Positions 7,888-16,920 of a DNA stretch of 33,726 bases are shown here, in pieces. The notes beneath the pieces were generated by a model, which was not told where the DNA came from, searched no databases, and worked only from the letters and a program-made list of their open reading frames with translations. The stretch spans positions 1 to 33,726 of the forward strand of contig NZ_JACJPV010000041.1 in assembly GCF_014696225.1 (NCBI RefSeq). Reading direction: 5' to 3'. A program made the translations under genes and the position numbers. How positions within the stretch are numbered: the stretch's first letter is position 1; each line of letters begins with the position of its first letter. This DNA is from Anabaena sp. FACHB-1237 (GTDB lineage Bacteria > Cyanobacteriota > Cyanobacteriia > Cyanobacteriales > Nostocaceae).

Positions 7888-7920
7888 AGATCCCCGACTT
7901 CTTAAAGAAGTCGGGGATCT
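7888..7920. repeat. dispersed palindrome, CCCCGACTTC type
   Basis: AGATCCCCGACTTCTT (7888-7903) and its perfect reverse complement (7905-7920) flank one base. It lies between the fusion-protein and ATPase genes, inside the operon. Related copies are at 10749, 16921, 28166 and 33538. Confidence 0.85.
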
Positions 7921-7939
7921 AAGACAATTTAAAAAAAAT

Positions 7940-9883
7940 ATGAAACAAATACTCCCAAATATCACACCCAAATTATCACAAACATCCCCCATAATTCAAG
8001 TTAATAACTTACATAAACACTATGGAAAAATAGTAGCTATCAAAGGAATTAACTTTACTGTACATCGAGGGGAAATGTTTGCTTTAATAGGTCCAGATGG
8101 TGCAGGAAAAACCAGCACATTTCACATTTTAGGAGGTGTGATGGAAGCCACAGCAGGAGAAATCTTAGTATGTGATCAACCTGCCAGATCAGCTAGGTTA
8201 ATGACTGGTTATCTCACACAACAATTTTCTTTGTATTTAGATTTAAGTATTGATGAAAACTTGAATTATGCAGCAGGTTTGCGACAAGTTCCCGATCATT
8301 TATTCAAAGAACGTCGACAAAAATATCTAAAATTAATGAACTTAGATAAATTTGGGAGTCGCTTGGCCGGACAACTTTCAGGAGGAATGAAACAAAAACT
8401 TGCCCTTTGTTGTTCCTTAATTTCTCAACCAGAAATACTTTTACTAGATGAACCTACCACTGGAGTTGATCCCGTTTCTCGACGAGAATTTTGGGATGTG
8501 TTAGCCGAATTATCAGCCGAAGGAATGACAATAATTGTGGCAACTCCCTATTTAGATGAAGCAGAACGTTGTCATCGTGTAGCTTTAATGTATAGTGGAG
8601 AAATTCATGAAATTGGGACACCACAAGAGTTAAGAAATAACTTAGGTTTACATCGTTTAGAAGTGCGAACAGAAAAGTTAGAAATCACAGAAGAGGTATT
8701 ATTAAAAAGTGAGGAAAAAAATCTAGTAGATGTACAAATTTTTGGCGATCGCTTAGATGTTTTAGTAGAAGATATTACTCTTGCCGAAATGCAAGTTAAT
8801 CAACTTTTGCAACAAAATAAATTACCATTACCTGACATTGAACATGGAGAACCTACGTTAGAAAATGTCTTTGTCACAAGACTTAGAGAACAAGGTTCAG
8901 TACCGCAATTTTTCCCATTTCCCAGATTTAGAAAAAGAGGAAAAAGTGCCACAAAAGAAATTGCCATATATGCCCATAAACTTAATAGAATATTTGGTAA
9001 ATTTCAAGCAGTTAAAGATGTCAATGTAGAAGTTAGATATGGTGAAATATTTGGGTTATTAGGGGCTAATGGTGCAGGAAAAACCACCACAATTAAAATT
9101 TTATGTGGTTTATTAGAAGCTAGTGGAGGTGAAATTTCATTAGGAGGAGAAACGGGGAATTTACGCAGTGCAGAATTAAGAAAACGTATAGGTTATATGA
9201 GTCAGAAATTTACACTTTATGATGATTTAAGTATTATCCAAAACCTAGAGTTTTATAGCGGAGTTTATGGAGTACCGCGCAAATTAAGACGAGAAAAAAT
9301 TGATTGGGTAATAGCTACCTGTGGTTTACAAGGTAAGGAAAATATGGTAACAGGACAATTACCAGGAGGATGGAAACAAAGAGTAGCTTTTGGTGCTTCT
9401 GTGATGCACGAACCAGATATATTATTTTTAGATGAACCCACATCAGGAGTAGATCCTTTAGCGCGTCGGCAATTTTGGAAACTAATAAATGATTTTGCGA
9501 GAAATGGCACAGCAATTTTAGTGACAACCCATTATTTAGAAGAGGCAGAACAATGTAATAGAATGAGTTTTATGGTTGCTGGAGAAACCGTTGTGGAAGG
9601 TTCACCAAGTTTTATTAAAGCATCACAACCAGGACAATTAATAGAGATTATTGTGAATGAAAATCAAGTTGCTTCTAGGTTATTAAAAAAACAATTTGCA
9701 TCATGGAGAGTTTCTATTTTTGCTAATAGTTTACACATAGTTCTGGATGATCCAAAAACAGAAATACATCAAGTCAGGCAACTTTTAGAAGATAATAATA
9801 TTACTATTCATTCGTTGAGAAATATTCCTTTTTCTTTAGAAGATGCTTTTATTGGGATAGTGCAAAGAACAACTGATAATTGA
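7940..9883 (+). CDS. double-NBD ABC transporter ATPase (YbhF-type)
   Basis: A 647-residue protein with two ABC ATPase domains in one chain. NBD1: Walker A GPDGAGKT (51-58), signature LSGGM (146-150), Walker B ILLLDE (166-171). Its switch segment reads ATPYLDEAE, so proline (P203) replaces the usual H-loop histidine. NBD2: Walker A GANGAGKT (375-382), signature LPGGW (474-478) instead of LSGGQ, Walker B ILFLDE (494-499) and a normal H-loop THYLEEAE (H531). It energises export with the two permeases encoded at 14657-16905. In related operons ATPase and permeases are adjacent, but here 4.8 kb of unrelated genes separate them. The asymmetric H-loop suggests that NBD1 is the degenerate site. Confidence 0.92.
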   Translation: MKQILPNITPKLSQTSPIIQVNNLHKHYGKIVAIKGINFTVHRGEMFALIGPDGAGKTSTFHILGGVMEATAGEILVCDQPARSARLMTGYLTQQFSLYLDLSIDENLNYAAGLRQVPDHLFKERRQKYLKLMNLDKFGSRLAGQLSGGMKQKLALCCSLISQPEILLLDEPTTGVDPVSRREFWDVLAELSAEGMTIIVATPYLDEAERCHRVALMYSGEIHEIGTPQELRNNLGLHRLEVRTEKLEITEEVLLKSEEKNLVDVQIFGDRLDVLVEDITLAEMQVNQLLQQNKLPLPDIEHGEPTLENVFVTRLREQGSVPQFFPFPRFRKRGKSATKEIAIYAHKLNRIFGKFQAVKDVNVEVRYGEIFGLLGANGAGKTTTIKILCGLLEASGGEISLGGETGNLRSAELRKRIGYMSQKFTLYDDLSIIQNLEFYSGVYGVPRKLRREKIDWVIATCGLQGKENMVTGQLPGGWKQRVAFGASVMHEPDILFLDEPTSGVDPLARRQFWKLINDFARNGTAILVTTHYLEEAEQCNRMSFMVAGETVVEGSPSFIKASQPGQLIEIIVNENQVASRLLKKQFASWRVSIFANSLHIVLDDPKTEIHQVRQLLEDNNITIHSLRNIPFSLEDAFIGIVQRTTDN

Positions 9884-9991
9884 TAATTGACAATTGATAA
9901 TTAGCACTATTTCCGCTTGGTTATCCATATTATCAAATTACCAATTAAAATCAATGAAGCAAAAAAGGGATTATTTGGTAATAAAATTGTA

Positions 9992-10402
9992 CTAATTTAT
10001 AAAGACTTTAATGTTTACATGAAAACGTTCTACTAATTGTTGAATTTGATTAAAAGTTAATGCTTTTTCTTTATTTAAAATAGCCTGTATTGTTTCGGAT
10101 GAACCAATTTCAGGTAAATCTGATAAACTCAGTTTGTGTTCTTCCATTAAATAAGCTAATACATCATTTCCATGACAATTAGGAAGAGGATAATGTTCTG
10201 TTTCATAAGCCTCAATTATCGTTCCTAATGTATCCAATAAATGATAAAGAGGATGTTGTTCATTAGTACCGATTTCATCAAGTAAATCATTTAATCTTAT
10301 AATTGCTTGTTCATATTCTTCTTCATTACGAATTGTTAGTAAAGGAGAAATAGCACTCCAGTGGGTATTAATATCTGGGGGAAGAGTGGTTAGTTTTTCC
10401 AT
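9992..10402 (-). CDS. higA: HigA-type antitoxin
   Basis: A 136-residue HigA-like antitoxin with an N-terminal acidic region (residues 20-70) that would contact the toxin. A C-terminal HTH-like part (VLAYLMEEHKLSLSDLPEIGSS, then a recognition-helix segment ending ILNKEKALTF) resembles COG5499 HTH proteins. Its start overlaps the toxin gene end by 13 bases. The toxin-before-antitoxin order is the signature of HigBA. It should neutralise HigB and repress the operon. It is the first of the genes inserted in the exporter locus and reads against it. The symbol is given by family, not by identity with a characterised locus. Confidence 0.8.
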   Translation of the reverse strand: MEKLTTLPPDINTHWSAISPLLTIRNEEEYEQAIIRLNDLLDEIGTNEQHPLYHLLDTLGTIIEAYETEHYPLPNCHGNDVLAYLMEEHKLSLSDLPEIGSSETIQAILNKEKALTFNQIQQLVERFHVNIKVFIN

Positions 10403-10677
10403 ATATTTTTGTCGTATTCTGAATGAGTTAAGATATAACGAATGTAAACTTTTTGACGATTAAAGTGAATAGAAGTAATCAAGCGATATTTATTACCACC
10501 AATATTAAACACTATTAAATCACCTACAATATCAGCACTAGGAAAAACAGAACGTAATTCATCAAAATTTTCAAAAGTGCTAGAGTTAATAAGTTTTAAC
10601 CAACGACTTAGCGCAGTTTCACTATCAGGATATTTTTCCCAAAATTGACGCAGGATTTTACGAGAAATAATGTGCAT
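10390..10677 (-). CDS. higB: HigB-type mRNA interferase toxin
   Basis: A 95-residue RelE-superfamily toxin beginning MHIISRKILRQFWEKYPDSE, the usual start of HigB proteins that pair with HigA of the COG5499 type. The open frame extends to 10725, but the 16 extra residues are not part of the family, so ATG 10677 is chosen. Characteristic segments are WLKLINSS, FPSADIVGDLIVFNIGGNKYRLI and the C-terminal VYIRYILTHSEYDK. Family knowledge: HigB cleaves mRNA in the ribosomal A site. It is coupled to higA by a 13-base overlap. Confidence 0.85.
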   Translation of the reverse strand: MHIISRKILRQFWEKYPDSETALSRWLKLINSSTFENFDELRSVFPSADIVGDLIVFNIGGNKYRLITSIHFNRQKVYIRYILTHSEYDKNIWKN

Positions 10678-10748
10678 GACTGGATTTATAAAGCTATTAT
10701 AGCAAATTTTCACATAAAACTGCAAAAGATTGTAAACTATCTCATCAA

Positions 10749-10811
10749 ATCCCCAACTTCTTTTTTGATTCTGAAAAATACATTAATCAATTAATCTCAG
10801 AAGTCGGGGAT
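10749..10811. repeat. dispersed palindrome (degenerate copy), possible terminator
   Basis: ATCCCCAACTTCT (10749-10761) and AGAAGTCGGGGAT (10799-10811) pair with one mismatch around a 37-base AT-rich loop. It sits directly after the stop of the dynamin-like gene on the minus strand (10827) and before higB, so it may act as a terminator. It is a diverged member of the 7888 family. Confidence 0.6.
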
Positions 10812-10826
10812 ATAAAAGTTTAGTGA

Positions 10827-13190
10827 TTAAGGTTTCCAAGTGTTGAGAGATTGACGAATTAACATTAATTCCTGTAGATATTCCTTCAATTTCTCTTGTT
10901 GCAGATTCAAGCTATTAATGATTTTATCTGATTCTGCTTCTTTTGTCTCTCTTTCTTTTAGCAAACTATCAAAATCATCCTGAAATTTCTTGATGTAATC
11001 ATTAATTTGCTGTTCTGCTTTTTTGAAATCATCTGCAATCTGTTTTTCAATCACTCGTTGTAATAATTCTCGATTATTTAAAACTTGTTCATCAATTTTT
11101 TGTTGAATTAATTGTGTTGTTTGACGTAAATCTACTTCATAAAAATCCTGTCTATCTTGATATTCAACATCTACATAATAGACTTTATCGGAATCACAGC
11201 AACGGCTTTCTGTTCTTTCCTCTTTTTTAGTTCTATTAAATACTTCTTGTTGTTGTTTAATTCTTGCGTCAATACCTGGAAATTCAAATTTAGGAAATTG
11301 AATTTTATTAATATTTAATTTGACTTGTAATTCTTTCCCCAAATAATCAGATAGTTCATTTGATATCTCTTGGATATCATTTTGAATTTTCAAAGCCAAC
11401 TTTTCACGAATATTAGTACCATCTCTTACCAATGTATCTTGAGTATCTACCCAAAACTTTTGAATTAGAGAAGCAGAAGATTCATTGATAGTTTTACTAA
11501 TCTTCTCAGCTTCATTTTTACTGCGAACTCTAATGATATATGGATCAGAAATTTTCGGTATTTCAACCATATCATCATTTGCAGAATTAAAAACTTGAGG
11601 AGTTTCTTTAGAAAGATATTGTAGTAAAGATGTACCTCCTTTTACACCTGCTCTAAATATACTGCCCAACCGTTGACTAAAAAGTTCCAAAATACCACCT
11701 CCCACATCAGCAACAATATCACCAAAATCACCAAAATCACCCCAATTAATACTTTGACTTGTCTTTGTAACTGGTGAACGATGAGCTTTCACTTTTTGGG
11801 TGGTAGATGATTTTGTAGATTGAGATTCAGCAATTTGATCAATTTGATATTGAATTTCTGCTTTAGTTTCTTCTGCAAATATATCAATACCTTGACTAAA
11901 ACCATTGATGAGTATTTGCTTTTGTCTATCTACGGACTTTTTTACATTGTCTACCTTACTTCTAGCACTATCAGAACGTTTTTTGTATTCTTCAATCTTT
12001 TTCTTTAATGATGCAATATTTATTTCCCAACCACTAATTTTTGTGTTGAGAGTATCTTCAATTGTTTTAGCAGCTTTATCAATTATTGCTAAAACATCAC
12101 TCAAAAGATTCCAACCTGCATTTTTAGTAATGGTTTCAATGACTGTTTCTTGAATAGTAGGAATACCGCTATCTCTTAATGCTTGTGGTGCTATTTTTCG
12201 AGGTGCGGGAATAATTTGATTTCCTTCTTCATCTTCAATTGCATATCTCGCACTAAAGAATTTTTTAAAGTCTCTGGTTTGACTTTCTGTAGCTTTTTGT
12301 TGTTGAATTAATTTTGCTAATAATCCTTGTCTGGAACTTGCAGGATAAATGATGGGGTTAGGAAAACCAAAATTGGATAATTCTCGTTGTAAATCTTTAA
12401 TTACATCTTCAATTTCTCTATCTCTTTCAGTTTTCTGATCAACTTTATTAAGGATAAAATAAATTTTACCTTTTTCCTGTTGTAAAATTTCCTGGCGATT
12501 TTGTAATACTTCTTTAAATAAATCAGAAACTGCACTATCTTTGTAAGATGCGTAATTTAAAACAAATAAAATAGCGTTACAAGTTCTTAATGCTTCTAAT
12601 GCTGTTTGTTTTAATGCGACTGTGTTAAAATTAGCTGATTCCCATTCATTAGGTCCTGGTGTATCTACTAGGGTAAAACCATCAAGGGAAGAAAGTCCAC
12701 TAATTGCTTCTATATGATGTTCTATTTCAAACCGGATGGTATTATCAGGATTTCCAGTTTCTCTAATTTTACGGGTTCTCAATAAAAATTTGTGTTGAAT
12801 TTCTCCTTCATCCCCTTCAGCTATCACAATTGCTTTTCTTACCCCTGTTTGATATTCTAACAGTCTGGGAACTTGATTAGCGGGAATGTGACGGACATCA
12901 GTACGACAAATGGTACAAGCTGCGGTTTCACTAGCTAAAATATCTGCACCAATAATAGCGTTAAGAAAGGTACTTTTACCAGCTTTCATAGCTGCAATAA
13001 CCGCTACTTGATATTTTTGTTCCTTGAGGGCGTTTAATGCTTTATTGATGTTATTTTCTACACTTTCTAAACTTTTGGTATCATCACCTTCACTAAGACG
13101 ACTTTGGCGAATTTCCTCAAGATATTTTAAAAGCCTTGTACCTAGTTTGTAAATACTGCTGTGTGCTGATTGGAATTGTTGTGAAGACAT
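10827..13190 (-). CDS. dynamin-like large GTPase
   Basis: A 787-residue GTPase of the dynamin superfamily. G1 reads AAMKAGKST (66-74); the first glycine of the P-loop is alanine. G3 is DTPG (176-179) within FTLVDTPGPNEWE, and G4 is NKVD (248-251). After the G domain come long charged helical stretches (about 375-440 and 720-775) and a middle segment rich in Gly and Phe (about 480-530: GDFGDFGDIVADVGGGILEL) that could contact membrane. No Cys-based or nuclease domain is seen. Family knowledge: bacterial dynamins remodel membranes, and some protect against phage lysis. The gene is alone rather than in the tandem DynA/LeoBC form and lies among accessory genes, so defence or membrane repair is a guess. 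AAAGGG just before ATG 13190 supports this start. Confidence 0.82.
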   Translation of the reverse strand: MSSQQFQSAHSSIYKLGTRLLKYLEEIRQSRLSEGDDTKSLESVENNINKALNALKEQKYQVAVIAAMKAGKSTFLNAIIGADILASETAACTICRTDVRHIPANQVPRLLEYQTGVRKAIVIAEGDEGEIQHKFLLRTRKIRETGNPDNTIRFEIEHHIEAISGLSSLDGFTLVDTPGPNEWESANFNTVALKQTALEALRTCNAILFVLNYASYKDSAVSDLFKEVLQNRQEILQQEKGKIYFILNKVDQKTERDREIEDVIKDLQRELSNFGFPNPIIYPASSRQGLLAKLIQQQKATESQTRDFKKFFSARYAIEDEEGNQIIPAPRKIAPQALRDSGIPTIQETVIETITKNAGWNLLSDVLAIIDKAAKTIEDTLNTKISGWEINIASLKKKIEEYKKRSDSARSKVDNVKKSVDRQKQILINGFSQGIDIFAEETKAEIQYQIDQIAESQSTKSSTTQKVKAHRSPVTKTSQSINWGDFGDFGDIVADVGGGILELFSQRLGSIFRAGVKGGTSLLQYLSKETPQVFNSANDDMVEIPKISDPYIIRVRSKNEAEKISKTINESSASLIQKFWVDTQDTLVRDGTNIREKLALKIQNDIQEISNELSDYLGKELQVKLNINKIQFPKFEFPGIDARIKQQQEVFNRTKKEERTESRCCDSDKVYYVDVEYQDRQDFYEVDLRQTTQLIQQKIDEQVLNNRELLQRVIEKQIADDFKKAEQQINDYIKKFQDDFDSLLKERETKEAESDKIINSLNLQQEKLKEYLQELMLIRQSLNTWKP

Positions 13191-13511
13191 ATTAACCCTT
13201 TAACTATCGAAGTAAAAACAACTAATATTAAAAACACGGAAACAACCAAGACGCTTACAATACTAAATATAATAACTATGTTTAAGTCTAATTGTAAATA
13301 CTTATTTGATTAATTTTTTGATAATTTTGTTAAATTAAATACATAAAAATTAAACTATTTTAATAATCCAGGGAATAAATTTCCTATATAAAAGCTAAAG
13401 TCGCTTAAAAACGAGTAAAATATAGTGTAATTTACTATTTGACAATCACATCCTGTAAATCCTTAAATCCTGGACATCCTGATTCTGGCAATAACATAAA
13501 CAGGGGCAAAA
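13191..13511. other. divergent intergenic region, dynamin-like gene / Rpn gene
   Basis: 321 very AT-rich bases between two divergent genes. The only clear element is the 37-base repeat copy at 13449-13485. CAGGGG at 13501-13506 is the ribosome binding site of the nuclease gene. Confidence 0.5.
13449..13485. repeat. 37-bp direct repeat, copy A (upstream of Rpn gene)
   Basis: The 37 bases starting CATCCTGTAAATCC and ending CATCCTGATTC recur at 14551-14587 with a single difference at the tenth base. The two copies bracket the Rpn-type gene, about 1.1 kb apart. Confidence 0.8.
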
Positions 13512-14486
13512 ATGACAGAAACAACCGCCAATTATGATCAAACATGGAAAGAAGCAATTAGCCAATATTTTGAATCATTCATGCAATTCTTTTACCCCAA
13601 CCTCCACGCTAAAATAGATTGGAGTAAAACCCCCATATCATTGGATAAAGAACTAAAACAAATTACCGCATCTAGTCAAACTAAAAAACGTTATGCAGAT
13701 AAACTCTTTCAAGTGTGGTTATTAGATAATCAAATCATCTGGATTTTGATACACATAGAAGTACAAAGTCAATATGACAAAGAATTTCCGCAAAGAATGT
13801 ACATCTATAACTATCGTTCCTTTGATATATTTCATAAACCAGTCATCAGTTTAGCTATCTTAGGAGATGAAGATAAAAAATGGCGACCAAATAGTTATGA
13901 ATATGGCATAGATGATAGTTTAGTAAAAATGCAATTTAGCATAGTTAAACTATTAGACTATCAATGGGAAGACCTAACCACAAATAACAATTTATTTGCT
14001 ATAATAGTCATGGCACATCTGAAAACCAAAGCCACGACTAAGAATTTAACCGAACGAGAACAATGGAAATGGAACATAGTCAGACCATTATATCAAAAAG
14101 GCTTAACTAGAGTTGATATTATCAATTTAGTTAAGTTCATTGATAAAATGATGACCTTACCACCATCATTACAAACCGCATTCAACAATAAATTAGAACA
14201 ACATGAAAAGGAGTTAAATATGCCTTTCCTAAGCACTATTGAAGAAATGGCAGAAGAACGAGGTGAAGTCAAAGGTAAAATTAAAGGTGCTAGAGAAACA
14301 TGCCAAAACAATATTATCAAAATCCTTGCTAATAGATTTAATTCTGTTCCAGAATTGATGGATAATTCTCTCAGGAAAATTGAGGATATAACCATCCTAG
14401 AAAATCTCTTGTTAGCAAGTATTAGTATTAGTTCTCTGGAGGATTTTCAAAAATTAATTGATGCTGAGTTACAACTCAATCAATAA
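13512..14486 (+). CDS. Rpn-family recombination-promoting nuclease / putative transposase
   Basis: A 324-residue member of the PD-(D/E)XK Rpn/YhgA-like family, often annotated as transposase in cyanobacteria. The putative catalytic set is D63 in RYADKLFQVW and E83/Q85 in ILIHIEVQSQYDK, followed by the family's FPQRMYIYNYRSFD motif (92-105). The C-terminal part (about 240-324) is charged, starting EEMAEERGEVKGKIKG, typical of these proteins. Family knowledge: Rpn proteins cut DNA and raise recombination in E. coli, and some are linked to phage defence. It is bracketed by 37-bp direct repeats and stands between the exporter's ATPase and permeases, so it may be the unit that moved in. Start ATG 13512 has a strong CAGGGG site. 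Confidence 0.85.
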   Translation: MTETTANYDQTWKEAISQYFESFMQFFYPNLHAKIDWSKTPISLDKELKQITASSQTKKRYADKLFQVWLLDNQIIWILIHIEVQSQYDKEFPQRMYIYNYRSFDIFHKPVISLAILGDEDKKWRPNSYEYGIDDSLVKMQFSIVKLLDYQWEDLTTNNNLFAIIVMAHLKTKATTKNLTEREQWKWNIVRPLYQKGLTRVDIINLVKFIDKMMTLPPSLQTAFNNKLEQHEKELNMPFLSTIEEMAEERGEVKGKIKGARETCQNNIIKILANRFNSVPELMDNSLRKIEDITILENLLLASISISSLEDFQKLIDAELQLNQ

Positions 14487-14550
14487 TATCAATAATATTA
14501 TATCCCTGATTTATTCTATCATGAATAGTTCAGGGATTTATTAACATCTT

Positions 14551-14631
14551 CATCCTGTACATCCTTAAATCCTGGACATCCTGATTCAGACAATTAAAAT
14601 CCTATAAATCCTTAAATCCTGGATATCTTAA
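14551..14631. repeat. 37-bp direct repeat, copy B, plus a third partial copy
   Basis: Copy B (14551-14587) repeats 13449-13485. A third partial copy with CCTATAAATCCTTAAATCCT starts at 14601 and runs to about 14627. A related fragment (CTGGATATCCTGATTCAGACAA-like) is at 24204-24225. The array lies between the Rpn gene and the first permease. Confidence 0.75.
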
Positions 14632-14656
14632 TGCTAACAAAAAATTATGATTACCT

Positions 14657-15763
14657 ATGAAAAGAATAATTGCCCAATGTATTAAAGAAATAGCACAATT
14701 TAGGCGCGATCGCTTAACATTAGCCCTAGCATTTTTATTACCATTTATTACCTTATTAATCTTTGGTTTTGCCATTAGATTAGAAAGTAAAGACATTCCC
14801 TTAATAGTCCAAGATTTTAGCCATACAAACCTCAGTAACAGCTACATTGAAAGACTGTATGCTACCAATCAATTTATCCCTAAACAATGGAGTGGAAATA
14901 ATCCCACCACAGACGCTATAGATAAAGGAATTGCTAAAGTTGCCGTAATTATTCCCCCAGACTTTAGCCGCGATATTAAAGCAGGAAGAAACACCAAAAT
15001 ACAAGTTTTAATTGATGCCACAGATGTGAACAATGCCCGTGTAATTCGCGGTAGCATTCAACAAGTTACCAACTTCTTTATGAAAGACCAAAAACTCCTA
15101 CCAAAACAATATTTAATTACCCCAAAAATACGTTTATGGTTTAATCCAGGACGAATCGAAGCATTATATATTGTTCCAGGAGTTTATGGCGTAGTTTTAT
15201 GGATTTTCCCATCATTACTAGCTGCCATTGCTATGGTAAGAGAAAAAGAAAAAGGAACAATTGTACAAGTTTATGCTTCCAATATTACTGCTACAGAATT
15301 ATTGCTAGGTAAAGGAATAGCATACTTATTAATTGCCATCATAGAAGCATTAATTGTCATGATTTTAGGTGCAATAATTTTCCAAGTTGGCCTAGTTGGC
15401 AACCCCATTATTCTAATATTAGGAACATTAATATTTCTCATAGATAGTGTTTGTTTTGGTCTATTTTTAGGAGTTAGAAGTAGTAACCAGAATGCCGCAG
15501 TACAAGGAGTAGCATTAGTAGGTTTTATCACATCTTTATTATTATCTGGTTTCATTTATCCCCTAAATAATATTCCCTTTCCTATATCACTCACAACTAA
15601 TGTAATTCCCAGCAGATATTTTATTGATATTACTCGTGATGCTTTTGTGCGCGGTACAGGTTTTGGTGGAGTTTGGTTTGATTTTGTGATGTTAATAACA
15701 TTAGGATTGTTCTTTTTTAACATATCTCGCAAACTTTTAAGTAAAATGCAACTACCTAGTTAA
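14657..15763 (+). CDS. ABC-2 type permease (YbhS-type)
   Basis: A 368-residue inner-membrane permease. One membrane segment lies at about residues 21-40, then a large periplasmic domain (about 42-170), then five further hydrophobic segments from ALYIVPGVYGVVLW onwards to the C-terminus. The loop AMVREKEKGTIVQVYAS after the second segment is the conserved ABC-2 coupling region. With its neighbour at 15784 it forms the membrane part of the exporter whose ATPase is at 7940-9883. Twenty bases separate the two permease genes. It has no good ribosome binding site and lies just after the repeat array. A new promoter may therefore be needed after the insertion. Confidence 0.9.
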   Translation: MKRIIAQCIKEIAQFRRDRLTLALAFLLPFITLLIFGFAIRLESKDIPLIVQDFSHTNLSNSYIERLYATNQFIPKQWSGNNPTTDAIDKGIAKVAVIIPPDFSRDIKAGRNTKIQVLIDATDVNNARVIRGSIQQVTNFFMKDQKLLPKQYLITPKIRLWFNPGRIEALYIVPGVYGVVLWIFPSLLAAIAMVREKEKGTIVQVYASNITATELLLGKGIAYLLIAIIEALIVMILGAIIFQVGLVGNPIILILGTLIFLIDSVCFGLFLGVRSSNQNAAVQGVALVGFITSLLLSGFIYPLNNIPFPISLTTNVIPSRYFIDITRDAFVRGTGFGGVWFDFVMLITLGLFFFNISRKLLSKMQLPS

Positions 15764-15783
15764 TTAAAACAGGAAAACAAAAA

Positions 15784-16905
15784 ATGAAACTACTTAACCA
15801 ATTCTTTGATAGTCCATTTTGGGCATTAGTACAGAAAGAAATTAACCAAACTCTTCGTAACAAACAACTAATTTTTCTGTTAATTATCCCCCCAACAATT
15901 CAATTACTACTCTATGGTTTTGTGCTAAACCCAGATGTTCATAACTTACGATTAGGAGTTATTGACTATGCTAATGTTACTGTCAGTCGTGAATTAATAT
16001 CATCCATGACATCAAATCAAATTTTCACATTAGCATCTGTGGCCAATAGTGAAAAAGAATTGAGTCGTCAAGTACAAGAAGGAAAATTAGATGTAGGAGT
16101 AATTATCCCTCCCGAATTTCCTCGTCAACTAGCAAAAAAATCAGCAGAAATTCAAGTATTTATTGATGCCGTAAATGCCAACACAGCCGGAATTGCTACC
16201 AATTATATCAGCCAAATTATTCAACAATATAACCTACAATTAAACAACAATAATTCAACTTTACCAATTACCTCAGAAGTGGTATTTTTATATAATCCTG
16301 GATTAACAAGTAGTTGGTTTTTTGTACCTGGAGTTATGGGTTTAGTATTAACATTAATTGGTACATTAGTATCATCAATTACTGTAGTACGAGAAAAAGA
16401 TACAGGCACATTAGAACAATTATTAATGACTCCTGCAAATAACTGGGAAATACTATCATCAAAAATTGTGCCATTAGTATTTTTATTAATCGGAGATGTT
16501 TTATTTGCTATGACATTAGCAAGAGTAGTATTTAATGTACCATTTAGAGGTAATTTTATCTTATTTATGGTTCTATCAACCATGTATTTATTTGTAGCAA
16601 TTAGCTTAGGAATTATGTTAGCAACCGTGAGTAGTTCTCAACAACAAGTAATATTAATATCATTTTTTATCAACTTACCAATGATACAAACTTCAGGAGC
16701 GATCGCACCCATTGAAGCTATGCCTCCATTTTTTCAAACCCTATCGTTACTTAACCCTTTACGGCATTACATAGCCATAGTTCGCGGTATTTTATTAAAA
16801 GGAGTTGGAATAGATGTACTTTGGATGAATGCTGTAGCATTAATTATCTTTGCAACAGTATTACTAACAATTAGTATTAATAAATTCCGCAGTCAATTGA
16901 GTTAA
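15784..16905 (+). CDS. ABC-2 type permease (YbhR-type)
   Basis: A 373-residue paralogue of the preceding permease with the same plan: membrane segment at about 29-48, periplasmic domain of about 130 residues, then five membrane segments beginning SSWFFVPGVMGLVLTLIG. The coupling segment VREKDTGTLEQLLMTP is well preserved. AGGAAA about 8 bases before the ATG supports the start. It is the likely last gene of the exporter operon and is followed by a palindromic repeat at 16921-16953. The two permeases probably form a heterodimer matching the two NBDs of the ATPase. Confidence 0.9.
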   Translation: MKLLNQFFDSPFWALVQKEINQTLRNKQLIFLLIIPPTIQLLLYGFVLNPDVHNLRLGVIDYANVTVSRELISSMTSNQIFTLASVANSEKELSRQVQEGKLDVGVIIPPEFPRQLAKKSAEIQVFIDAVNANTAGIATNYISQIIQQYNLQLNNNNSTLPITSEVVFLYNPGLTSSWFFVPGVMGLVLTLIGTLVSSITVVREKDTGTLEQLLMTPANNWEILSSKIVPLVFLLIGDVLFAMTLARVVFNVPFRGNFILFMVLSTMYLFVAISLGIMLATVSSSQQQVILISFFINLPMIQTSGAIAPIEAMPPFFQTLSLLNPLRHYIAIVRGILLKGVGIDVLWMNAVALIIFATVLLTISINKFRSQLS

Positions 16906-16920
16906 CCTTTGCAAAATTTC

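Noticed and set aside
9265..9527. Minus-strand open frames of 70-81 codons inside the ATPase gene
   Set aside because: Antisense shadows of a strongly conserved ABC domain.
11820..12153. Plus-strand open frames of 62 and 82 codons inside the dynamin-like gene
   Set aside because: Hydrophobic-looking only because they are antisense to lysine- and glutamate-rich helices; no start signals.
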